Shown piece by piece: positions 1 to 7,826 of a DNA stretch of 8,900 nucleotides. The position numbers and the translations under genes were made by a program. Where the stretch lies: the NCBI GenBank assembly GCA_030748365.1, contig JASMME010000006.1, forward strand, positions 1 to 8,900, given 5' to 3'. How positions within the stretch are numbered: the stretch's first letter is position 1; every line of letters begins with the position of its first letter. The notes under the pieces are model-generated. The model made no database searches, was not told where the DNA came from, and saw nothing but the letters and a program-made list of their open reading frames with translations. Source of the DNA: Lutibacter sp. GTDB lineage: Bacteria; Bacteroidota; Bacteroidia; Flavobacteriales; Flavobacteriaceae.

Positions 1-1421
1 CCGTCAATGGAGGCTTGCTCTGCTATTGAATAAACCACGGTTTCCTCTGTATGGGCAGCCTCAAAATTCCTAAAGGAGAATTGCTTTCCATCGGCAATTA
101 ATTTTTTGGTACCGAGTATTTCAATATAATCTAGGTAGGCCTCTGCAGCAGGATTCCCCTGGTTGTCAAAGCTTACTGTAACTGGCACCCGCCCATCTGA
201 TACTTGAAACTCAGCAGTTCCGCTAACTGCTCTTGCAGGGCTGTATTGGGAAGCTGCCGAAAATGGAAGTGTCATTACTGGCTGATTGGCTACCTGAACG
301 TCTATTTGAGAAGGCAGTCCAGATTTAACCGCTGCACGAACCCTCATAGTAAGCGGTGCCGAGGGCTCCACTTTATCAAAAGGAAGGCTATAGGAAAGGA
401 GGTGCTCATAGCCAAATTTTTCGAACCACTGTTGGCCAGCATGAAATAAGTTGACCGCCTCTTTTTCGTAGAAGATATGGTCGTGGAACGTGTTGATTTG
501 TTTGGTAGCCGCTGCCTGAATTTCCGAAACAGGCCCGATCCTTTTTCCCGCAGTGTTTCCCAAGCTGATAAAATAGTAGGCCTTGTCTGAAAACAGGTTG
601 AGTTGATGCTGGTAATCAAGAAGGTTGTGGCCCTCACTACCCGCCTGCTTTATCCATTGATGTGGCCCCCTGGCATAGAACAAGATATAGTCGGCTGTAT
701 CAAACCGACCATCTGCTGCTCCATGAACGTATATGGCGTTCTCCTGTAGACCGTCATACCGCGCTGCCTCATTGGCCACAGGCAGCATGGCACCCCCATT
801 TCCAAACAACTGAATATGGGCCGGATTGGCATTTTCAATTTGAAGCCCCAGGCCCTTTAAAAACTGATAATCGAGCTTATAGACCCCCGTAGTGTCTACC
901 GCAAATTTAAACCAGGATCCAGAGGCCAGTACGGATTCCTTAACGGTCGAAGAACGCAAAGCATCAACAGGCGACTTTTCAACAGTGTACAAGAGATCAA
1001 AGGACAACAACCTTTTATATACCAATCCCTCTTTAATGACAGGCATCACTACCAGGTGCGCATATTGCCTGTTTCCCCGTTTAGAAAAGTATACATGCAT
1101 CGCGGGCTCCTTTCCAATCTGCTCATTTCCCCTTATGTATCGGTTGGGCTCAAAGGGTTCATAAACAGGGTCTTTGAGGGAATAATCAGTCAGCACAACT
1201 GCGGGAGCTACCTCCCAGCTATGAACATAACGGGGATGTAGGTACGCATCAGGCGTTTGACCACCAACCGTACTCGTAACAAGCTGTGCTCCCTTAGCAG
1301 TATTGTATACAACCTGGTCTTTCCAAGACAGGCTAAAAGATTGTTTTTCCACTTGTTGTGCAAAAACAGTCTTCACCAAAACCAAGAAAAAGAAGAGGAG
1401 CGTTTTTTGTAAACCATCCAT
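1..1421 (-). CDS. porU: PorU, type IX secretion system C-terminal signal peptidase (N-terminal part, runs off left edge)
   Basis: PorU is the cell-surface C25-type cysteine protease of the T9SS. It removes the C-terminal sorting domain of exported cargo and links the cargo to the surface. The reverse strand is open for 473 codons with no stop before the edge. Visible here: a signal peptide at residues 1-21 (hydrophobic LLFFFLVLV, likely cleavage at VFA|QQ), then family-typical stretches SGSWFKFAVDTTGVYKLD (167-184), LFGNGGAMLP (205-214) and DGRFDTADYILFYARG (237-252). These belong to the propeptide-like N-terminal region. The catalytic His/Cys domain would lie beyond the edge, since full PorU proteins exceed 1000 residues. 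I chose the ATG at 1421 because it gives a compact signal peptide; an in-frame ATG at 1496 would add 25 residues before it. The gene is divergent from gldJ, and porU-gldJ adjacency is known in flavobacteria. Confidence 0.9.
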   Translation of the reverse strand, partial: MDGLQKTLLFFFLVLVKTVFAQQVEKQSFSLSWKDQVVYNTAKGAQLVTSTVGGQTPDAYLHPRYVHSWEVAPAVVLTDYSLKDPVYEPFEPNRYIRGNEQIGKEPAMHVYFSKRGNRQYAHLVVMPVIKEGLVYKRLLSFDLLYTVEKSPVDALRSSTVKESVLASGSWFKFAVDTTGVYKLDYQFLKGLGLQIENANPAHIQLFGNGGAMLPVANEAARYDGLQENAIYVHGAADGRFDTADYILFYARGPHQWIKQAGSEGHNLLDYQHQLNLFSDKAYYFISLGNTAGKRIGPVSEIQAAATKQINTFHDHIFYEKEAVNLFHAGQQWFEKFGYEHLLSYSLPFDKVEPSAPLTMRVRAAVKSGLPSQIDVQVANQPVMTLPFSAASQYSPARAVSGTAEFQVSDGRVPVTVSFDNQGNPAAEAYLDYIEILGTKKLIADGKQFSFRNFEAAHTEETVVYSIAEQASID

Positions 1422-1716
1422 CGAATAATGAAACGTTTTTTTTGGCAGCTTATTTTCTGTGAGGCTAAAAAGATTTACTTCCCAATAAATCACCATAATA
1501 AAGTGCGTTAAAAACCGTTCACACAGCAAGCTTACTTTGAGATTTTCCTTGGAAGAAACATATTTTAATGTAAATTGCAGAAAATTTTAGCGCATGTTCC
1601 ATTTCGGAGGTAAAATGACAAAACCTTACAAATAGGTTGGTAAAAGCCAGACGGGATGTGCGTTGCCCCATAATGACTGGGGCAGTATTACCAGATTAAA
1701 AAATAGCATTTAACAA
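1422..1716. other. Divergent intergenic region between porU and gldJ
   Basis: This 295-base AT-rich region must hold the start signals for both porU (leftward) and gldJ (rightward). I found no exact Bacteroidota -7 box (TAnnTTTG) on either strand. TACTTTG near 1530 is one base short of the consensus. The only clear structure is the inverted repeat at 1664-1684. A six-codon mini-frame at 1615-1635 is preceded by GGAGGT but looks accidental. I see no RNA gene. Confidence 0.6.
1664..1684. repeat. Inverted repeat TGCCCC-N9-GGGGCA upstream of gldJ
   Basis: Two perfect 6-base arms flank a 9-base spacer, and G-U pairs could extend the stem by up to two more. It ends 32 bases before the gldJ ATG. 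No T-run follows, so it is not an intrinsic terminator. It could be an operator-like protein site or a 5' leader hairpin. Nothing in the sequence decides between these, and it may be chance. Confidence 0.4.
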
Positions 1717-3321
1717 ATGAGAATTAACAGTTTACTCACCACATCCAGGATTGTTTTTTTGGTTGCATTGGCGGTTGCTACCGCTGGATGCCGTACTGGA
1801 AGTCGTAATAACAGTTCCCTAACCGGTTGGACTGACAGAGATAAAATAGCCGCCGGTTTTGATAGCCGTGCAAAATTCAAGGACCAACAGACCCCTCCCG
1901 GAATGGTTTTTGTCGAGGGAGGCTCCTTTACCATGGGCAGTTCTCAGGACGATGTCCTCTTTGACTGGAACAGTGCCCCTGTCAAGCAACAGGTACGTTC
2001 TTTTTATATGGATGAGGCAGAGGTTACCAATGCAGAATACCTGTTCTATACGGAATGGGTAAAAAAGGTATTTCCACCGGATCAGTACGAACACGTATAT
2101 AAATCCACGCTTCCAGATACATTGGTGTGGAGAAACGTATTGGGATCCAACGAATTACTAACTGAAAACTACCTAAGGCATCCCGCCTACGCAGACTACC
2201 CAGTCGTTGGGGTAAGTTGGCAGCAGGCCAACGATTACTGTCGTTGGAGGACGAACCGATTAAACGAAATGATTCTGATTAAGAGAAAAGTGCTTAATCC
2301 AACGGGAAGTGCTGGCGAGCTAAGTGCTAACGGACAGAATCATTTTGATACCGATGTGTACCTAGCAGATCCGAACGCTTTTCCCAATCCGAATGCCCAA
2401 CAGCCAGGAAATCGGGTGAAAATTTCTGATGGTATTTTAAGTCCTAAATTTCGCCTGCCGACGGAGACCGAATGGGAATATGCCGCCAAGGCGGAGATGG
2501 AGAACCGGGAGTACAATACCATCAGGGGGCGGAAGAAGTACGCCTGGAATGGGAAACATACCAGGAACAAGGGAAAAAGACTCCGTGGAGACCAACTGGC
2601 CAATTTCAAACAAGGAAAAGGCGACTACAGTGGCCTGGCCGGATGGAGTAATGATGGAGCCGCCATCACCAACAAAGTAAAATCTTATCCTCCCAACGCC
2701 TTTGGTCTTTACGATATGTCTGGTAATGTAGCCGAGTGGGTGGCCGATGTATACCGCCCCATTGTTAACAATGAGACCAGTGACCTTAACTATTTTAGAG
2801 GGAATATTTTCAGCAAAAAAGCCATTGGAGAAGATGGTAAATTGGTCATCTATACAGATGGAGACATTGCCTATGACACACTTGCAAACGGAAAAATTAC
2901 CATTTCGAAACTACCCGGAAGCCTTCGACAGGAACCCATTTCTGACCAGGATGCTTATATGCGAACCAATTATAGCAGGGCTGATAACATCAATGCCAAT
3001 GATGGTGACTGGGCCTCTACAAAGAACTTCCGCGAAGAAGATATTGACGCCACAGAGGAACAGCGTATGTACAACGCGCCAACTACCGATGGGGTAGAAA
3101 AAGTATACGACAGCAAACAAAGATCTACCCTGATCGGAAATGACGTTCGGGTGTTCAAGGGAGGTTCCTGGAAAGACAGGGCCTATTGGATGGACGCTTC
3201 CCAACGCCGCTACTTACCCGAATACATGGCCACCAATTTTATTGGTTTCCGTTGTGCTACGGACAGGTTGGGCACGCTCAGTCAAACCAACAAGAAAAAA
3301 CCGGTCACAACAAAAAGATAA
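1717..3321 (+). CDS. gldJ: GldJ, gliding motility lipoprotein (FGE-sulfatase-like fold)
   Basis: GldJ is an outer-membrane lipoprotein that faces the periplasm, needed for flavobacterial gliding and, with GldK, for T9SS function. The 534-residue product starts with a type II signal peptide ending ATAG|C, with the lipidated Cys at residue 25. A formylglycine-generating-enzyme-like fold follows: PPGMVFVEGGSFTMGS (60-75), YPVVGVSWQQANDYCRWR (161-178), FRLPTETEWEYAAKA (245-259), FGLYDMSGNVAEWV (329-342) and the closing VFKGGSW...NFIGFRC (479-513). Two large insertions, about 182-244 and 345-477, separate the core blocks, as is usual in GldJ and GldK. The paired catalytic cysteines of true formylglycine-generating enzymes are absent after KGGSW, so a structural role is expected. 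GldK is the main alternative, but the porU neighbour and the lipidation signal favour GldJ. A basic tail (NKKKPVTTKR) ends the protein. Confidence 0.92.
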   Translation: MRINSLLTTSRIVFLVALAVATAGCRTGSRNNSSLTGWTDRDKIAAGFDSRAKFKDQQTPPGMVFVEGGSFTMGSSQDDVLFDWNSAPVKQQVRSFYMDEAEVTNAEYLFYTEWVKKVFPPDQYEHVYKSTLPDTLVWRNVLGSNELLTENYLRHPAYADYPVVGVSWQQANDYCRWRTNRLNEMILIKRKVLNPTGSAGELSANGQNHFDTDVYLADPNAFPNPNAQQPGNRVKISDGILSPKFRLPTETEWEYAAKAEMENREYNTIRGRKKYAWNGKHTRNKGKRLRGDQLANFKQGKGDYSGLAGWSNDGAAITNKVKSYPPNAFGLYDMSGNVAEWVADVYRPIVNNETSDLNYFRGNIFSKKAIGEDGKLVIYTDGDIAYDTLANGKITISKLPGSLRQEPISDQDAYMRTNYSRADNINANDGDWASTKNFREEDIDATEEQRMYNAPTTDGVEKVYDSKQRSTLIGNDVRVFKGGSWKDRAYWMDASQRRYLPEYMATNFIGFRCATDRLGTLSQTNKKKPVTTKR

Positions 3322-3347
3322 CAGATACCGATTCGACCTTATAACAC

Positions 3348-3377
3348 AAGCCTCACCGATATTGGTGAGGTTTTTTT
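3348..3377 (+). terminator. Intrinsic terminator after gldJ
   Basis: CCTCACC (3351-3357) pairs perfectly with GGTGAGG (3364-3370) around a 6-base loop. The stem can extend outward through a G-U pair and A-U pairs, and seven T follow directly (3371-3377). The reverse strand has no T-run, so it acts only rightward. It lies 27 bases after the gldJ stop and ends 11 bases before murF, so gldJ and murF are probably not one full-strength operon. Confidence 0.88.
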
Positions 3378-3388
3378 ATCTTTAGACG

Positions 3389-4654
3389 ATGAACATTGAA
3401 TCACTCTATCAACTTTATACAAAGCATTACCTGGTCGATACTGATACGCGCCGTATTCGGGAGGGAAGTCTTTTTTTTGCTTTAAAAGGCCCTCGTTTTA
3501 ACGCCAATACCTTTGCCGAAGCAGCCCTTAAAGCAGGGGCCGCTTATGCAATTATCGAAGAAGAAAAATACGTAACTGGTCCTAGGACAGTCTTGGTCAA
3601 TAACGTCTTACAAACGTTGCAAACACTGGCAAATCATCACAGGAAACAGTTGGATATACCGGTGCTTGCCCTTACGGGAAGTAACGGTAAAACAACCACC
3701 AAGGAACTCATCAACTGCATCCTTTCTAAAAAATACCAGACAGTCGCTACCCAAGGAAACCTAAACAACCATATCGGGGTGCCACTCACCCTCCTATCAA
3801 TGAAACCCGGTACGGAGATTGGCATCGTCGAAATGGGAGCCAACCACTTGAAAGAGATTGAACTGCTCTGTGGTATCGCAGCACCAGATTACGGCTATAT
3901 TACCAATTTCGGCAAAGCACACCTAGAAGGTTTTGGTAGTTACGAGGGGGTGATCAAAGGAAAATCGGAACTGTATGACTCCCTGAGAAAAACAAAGGGA
4001 AAAGTCTTTCTAAATACGGATGACCCGCTACAGGTACAACAAGCTAAGGGCTTGGAAAGCATTGAATTCAACCAGGCACTTATTCCGTGCAAAGCGGTGG
4101 ATCCCACCGTTGAGGTCAGCTACCAGCACTGTCCTGTAAAAAGTCAGTTGATCGGTCAGTACAACTATACAAACATTGCGGCAGCCATCACTATTGGAGC
4201 ACATTTCGGTGTGGAAACCGCTAGGATCGCAAAAGCCATCGCTGGTTATGTACCCAGCAACAACCGCTCACAAATCATACAAAAGGGCAGCAACACACTA
4301 ATACTCGATGCCTACAATGCCAACCCTAGCAGTATGCAGGCCGCCCTAGAGAACTTTGAGGTACTCGCAGGCGCTAAAAAGTATGTCATCCTGGGAGATA
4401 TGTTCGAATTGGGTAAAGAGACTGAGAGCGAACACCAGGCAATGGCAACACTGGCAGAGTCGCTGACCGTTAAGAAGGTTTTCTTAATTGGAAAAGCATT
4501 TGCCACAACCGAGGTGACAAATGCTTCTGTATATCCGAGTGTAAAAGCCTTTACGAAAGCTGTTGACCTTCATACGCTTCAAAATAGCACGGTATTGATC
4601 AAGGGCTCGAGGGGCATGGCCCTGGAGCAAACCTTAGACCTGTTCGAGGGCTAA
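3389..4654 (+). CDS. murF: UDP-N-acetylmuramoyl-tripeptide--D-alanyl-D-alanine ligase MurF
   Basis: MurF is the cytoplasmic ATP-dependent Mur ligase that adds D-Ala-D-Ala to UDP-MurNAc-tripeptide, the last soluble step to the peptidoglycan pentapeptide precursor. The 421-residue protein has the N-terminal substrate domain (DTRRIREGSLFFALKG, 19-34) and the ATP P-loop TGSNGKTTTKE (96-106). It then has GNLNNHIGVPLTLL (123-136), EMGANHLKEI (148-157), YITNFGKAHLEGFGS (170-184), KGKSELY (190-196) and a C-terminal domain with DAYNANPSSMQAAL and LGDMFELG. P-loop, EMGA and DAYNANPSSM together mark MurF rather than MurC, D or E. The ATG at 3389 lies directly after the gldJ terminator, so its leader is very short unless read-through occurs. 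The 3' end overlaps the convergent kinase gene by 21 bases. Confidence 0.95.
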   Translation: MNIESLYQLYTKHYLVDTDTRRIREGSLFFALKGPRFNANTFAEAALKAGAAYAIIEEEKYVTGPRTVLVNNVLQTLQTLANHHRKQLDIPVLALTGSNGKTTTKELINCILSKKYQTVATQGNLNNHIGVPLTLLSMKPGTEIGIVEMGANHLKEIELLCGIAAPDYGYITNFGKAHLEGFGSYEGVIKGKSELYDSLRKTKGKVFLNTDDPLQVQQAKGLESIEFNQALIPCKAVDPTVEVSYQHCPVKSQLIGQYNYTNIAAAITIGAHFGVETARIAKAIAGYVPSNNRSQIIQKGSNTLILDAYNANPSSMQAALENFEVLAGAKKYVILGDMFELGKETESEHQAMATLAESLTVKKVFLIGKAFATTEVTNASVYPSVKAFTKAVDLHTLQNSTVLIKGSRGMALEQTLDLFEG

Positions 4655-5494
4655 TTTTTTCGCGTGGTATTGTAACAATCCGTCTATGGGCCTGCGTACG
4701 ATATTGCCCAGGCTTACCATGTGATACCTGGCCACATCCTCAATGATGTCCTTGGCAAAATAGGCAATGGAACCCACAAAGTGAACCGGGTACTCCTGAG
4801 ACTCTTGATAGGTCAACACTTTGTTCTTAAAGAAGTCCTTCATCCCCTTGTGCAAGACCTTATTAAAGTAGGCATTCCGATCGTTCTTCAGAATAAACTC
4901 AGCAAAATGTGACAAATACGTATTTGGATTTTCTTCCTTATAGAGGGCGCGTTTGATGCTGTCAGGTTCCAAGTCGAACTCAGCAGCAAACTGCGCAGCA
5001 AGGGATGCGGGCATCTTTTGGTAATAATAATCCCTCAGTAATTTCTTGCCAAAATAATTACCACTGGCCTCATCCATCAAAATATAGCCCAGGGAAGGTA
5101 TCCTAACATCTACAGTCTCTCCGTCAAAAAAACAACTGTTGGAACCGGTGCCTAGTATGCACACCATCCCGGGTTCATTGGTCACGGCATAGGTAGCGGC
5201 ATAGGTATCCTCTTTTACTGTCACGGAAGCCTGGCTAAAATAAGCCTCAAAGATGGCCTTGAGGGCGGCGGCTGGTTTTTCAGTACCACAGCCAGCTCCA
5301 TAAAAATACAGTTCGGTCACTTTTTCTTTACAGGTAGCCAGTTCCAGATTTTCTGCTATACGGGTCTGTAACAAGGCCGCTTCACACACCGCAGGATTCA
5401 AGCCTTCGGTCCGTGTTTTTAGTACCTGTTTGCCTGCTTTGTCAAGCAATATCCAGTCAGCCTTTGTAGAGCCTCCATCTGCTATTAAAATCAT
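4634..5494 (-). CDS. BadF/BadG-family amino-sugar kinase (N-acetylglucosamine/N-acetylmuramic acid kinase type)
   Basis: This 286-residue protein has the ASKHA kinase layout of the BadF/BadG/BcrA/BcrD ATPase family. It shows the phosphate-1 loop ADGGSTKADW (5-14), a GAGCG turn (66-70), the second nucleotide motif GTGSNS (115-120), LGYILMDEASGNYFGKKLL (135-153), and a late VHFVGSIAYFAKD segment that closes the adenosine site. Length and motifs fit cytoplasmic kinases that phosphorylate GlcNAc, MurNAc or both, feeding amino-sugar or cell-wall recycling. The sequence does not fix the sugar, and no murQ etherase gene is next door to favour MurNAc. No iron-sulphur motif points to the dehydratase-activator branch of the family. 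It is the last gene of the run pfkA-gap-kinase, starting 15 bases after the gap stop. Its end overlaps murF by 21 bases. Confidence 0.85.
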   Translation of the reverse strand: MILIADGGSTKADWILLDKAGKQVLKTRTEGLNPAVCEAALLQTRIAENLELATCKEKVTELYFYGAGCGTEKPAAALKAIFEAYFSQASVTVKEDTYAATYAVTNEPGMVCILGTGSNSCFFDGETVDVRIPSLGYILMDEASGNYFGKKLLRDYYYQKMPASLAAQFAAEFDLEPDSIKRALYKEENPNTYLSHFAEFILKNDRNAYFNKVLHKGMKDFFKNKVLTYQESQEYPVHFVGSIAYFAKDIIEDVARYHMVSLGNIVRRPIDGLLQYHAKKLALEQV

Positions 5495-5509
5495 AGGATT
5501 TCTATTAAA

Positions 5510-6532
<1,023 letters not shown>

Positions 6533-6542
6533 TTATGCGATT

Positions 6543-7529
6543 TTATACTGAAGTAATTTCAGCGACTTTAAGCAATTCTATGTTGATATCGTTGTTCATC
6601 TTGATGGCTTTGTTTAAGCCAACAGTGCTCACCTGATTGTTGGTGACACCCACCATGACGCCTGTAGAACGGTCTAAGAGGGTTTCTACGGCTGCCACAC
6701 CCAGCCTGCTTGCCAGTACGCGGTCGTAACAACTCGGTGATCCACCGCGCTGCATATGGCCCAATACAGATACCCTGATATCGTAGAAAGGATATTTCTC
6801 CTTTATATAATCGGCCAGTTCAAATACGTTCTTGCCAATTTTATCTCCCTCTGACACCACCACAATACTCGATGACTTACCACTTTTCTTGCTCACTTTT
6901 AAAGACTCTTCCAGGCGGTCTAAGCCCAGGTTCTTTTCGGGAATCAGTATTTCTTCTGCACCAGCACCAATACCAGTATTCAGGGCAATAAAACCAGCGT
7001 CGCGCCCCATGACTTCTATAAAAAACAAACGGTTGTGTGAACTGGCAGTATCACGGATCTTGTCAATGGCTTCTACCACCGTATTCAGGGCCGTATCATA
7101 GCCAATGGTCTTATCGGTCCCATAGATATCATTGTCAATGGTTCCGGGAATGCCCACGATGGGGAAATTGAACTCTTCAATAAATTTTAAGCCACCGGTA
7201 AACGTTCCGTCACCACCGATAATCACCAAGCCACCAACCCCTGCTTCCTTCAAATTCTCAAAAGCCTTTTGCCGGCCTTCCAGGGTCTTGAATTCTTCGG
7301 AACGGGCCGATTGCAATACGGTACCTCCTTTGTTGATAATATTACTTACCTCCCTGGCTGTAAATGGTTTGAAATCGCCCTCGATCAAGCCCTGGTAGCC
7401 CCTGTATATACCCAGACAATCGATCCGATAATAGGTACAAGCCCTTACCACCGCACGAATAGCGGCATTCATTCCAGGGGCATCACCCCCTGAAGTAAGG
7501 ACTGCTATTTTTTTAATAGGTTCATTCAT
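6543..7529 (-). CDS. pfkA: ATP-dependent 6-phosphofructokinase PfkA
   Basis: PfkA phosphorylates fructose-6-phosphate to fructose-1,6-bisphosphate, the committing step of glycolysis, in the cytoplasm. The 328 residues are close to the usual bacterial length of about 320. Visible motifs: LTSGGDAPGMNAAIR (11-25), GGDGTF (105-110), PGTIDND with the catalytic base Asp132 (128-134), the ATP-type TDKTIGYDTA (138-147), MGRDAGF (174-180) and LGHMQRGGSPSCYDR. Gly rather than Asp at the fourth position of GGDGT (residue 108) indicates ATP, not pyrophosphate, as phosphoryl donor. The ATG at 7529 heads the run pfkA-gap-kinase and lies a short distance behind a -7 promoter box. I see no truncation or frameshift. 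Confidence 0.96.
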   Translation of the reverse strand: MNEPIKKIAVLTSGGDAPGMNAAIRAVVRACTYYRIDCLGIYRGYQGLIEGDFKPFTAREVSNIINKGGTVLQSARSEEFKTLEGRQKAFENLKEAGVGGLVIIGGDGTFTGGLKFIEEFNFPIVGIPGTIDNDIYGTDKTIGYDTALNTVVEAIDKIRDTASSHNRLFFIEVMGRDAGFIALNTGIGAGAEEILIPEKNLGLDRLEESLKVSKKSGKSSSIVVVSEGDKIGKNVFELADYIKEKYPFYDIRVSVLGHMQRGGSPSCYDRVLASRLGVAAVETLLDRSTGVMVGVTNNQVSTVGLNKAIKMNNDINIELLKVAEITSV

Positions 7530-7546
7530 ACTTATAAATTAGGTAT

Positions 7547-7554
7547 CAAAATTA
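7547..7554 (-). promoter_or_regulatory. -7 promoter box TAATTTTG for the pfkA-gap-kinase run
   Basis: On the minus strand TAATTTTG exactly matches the Bacteroidota -7 consensus TAnnTTTG. It lies 17 bases before the pfkA ATG, which predicts a leader of only about 10 bases. The nearest upstream TTG (minus strand, 7581-7579) is 24 bases away, slightly longer than the usual spacing, so the -33 partner is uncertain. Confidence 0.55.
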
Positions 7555-7622
7555 ATCTGAAATGGCTTTTTTTCCTACCAATCAGCCCTTTATTCACTAA
7601 AACGATTTCGCCATTTGCCCCT

Positions 7623-7651
7623 AAAAAAGGCTGCTTTTTACAGCAGCCTTT
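7623..7651 (-). terminator. Minus-strand intrinsic terminator upstream of pfkA
   Basis: The 10-base arms AAAGGCTGCT (7626-7635) and AGCAGCCTTT (7642-7651) pair perfectly around a 6-base loop. Read on the minus strand, the stem runs into six T (7623-7628, three of which also pair in the stem). On the plus strand only TTTAT follows, so leftward termination is favoured. It stops transcripts arriving from the right before pfkA. The only leftward coding trace there is the 22-codon remnant ending at 7758. Confidence 0.8.
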
Positions 7652-7720
7652 ATACCGTTTATAAGGGCATTGTCCGTTCTTAAAATCTTGCTTTAGGCAT
7701 CTATGGCCTATAGGCGGGTT

Positions 7721-7740
7721 AAAAAAACGCTTAAAAAAGC
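7721..7740 (-). terminator. Possible weak minus-strand terminator
   Basis: On the minus strand GCTT-TTTT-AAGC is followed by G and seven T. The stem is only 4 base pairs, so this is weak on its own. It lies 17 bases after the stop of the minus-strand remnant and could act with the stronger hairpin at 7623-7651. Confidence 0.3.
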
Positions 7741-7757
7741 TTTTTCTTTGTCTAAAA

Positions 7758-7826
7758 CTAATTCAAGGCTTTCAAACTGATGGCAAAGCCGCCGCCTGGT
7801 GCCAGGTCTACACGTTCAACAGCACC
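7758..7826 (-). pseudogene. C-terminal 22-codon remnant of a lost minus-strand gene
   Basis: The reverse strand reads GAVERVDLAPGGGFAISLKALN and then TAG (stop at 7760-7758). Reading backwards, a TAA at 7829-7827 blocks the frame, and no start codon precedes the segment. The peptide looks like a real protein end. The LAPGGGFAISL pattern resembles the closing beta-strand of carbohydrate-active enzymes such as GH97 alpha-glucosidases, but 22 residues are too few to assign a family. Support comes from the leftward terminator downstream, which needs a gene on this strand. The segment runs antisense into the first codons of the truncated plus-strand frame at 7799, which suggests a rearrangement junction at about 7800-7826. 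Chance resemblance is the main alternative. Confidence 0.5.

Noticed and set aside
344..637. 97-codon reverse frame and the other open frames overlapping porU
   Set aside because: The continuous 473-codon reverse frame with clear PorU motifs explains the region; these are shadow frames with no family-like motifs.
1606..1635. Mini-frame MTKPYK behind GGAGGT in the gldJ upstream region, as a leader peptide
   Set aside because: The spacing from GGAGGT to ATG is only 3 bases, Flavobacteriia rarely rely on Shine-Dalgarno pairing, and nothing attenuator-like follows. Probably chance.
2911..3204. Open reverse frame antisense to gldJ
   Set aside because: It lies wholly within the conserved gldJ frame, its product shows no recognisable motif, and no start signal is visible.
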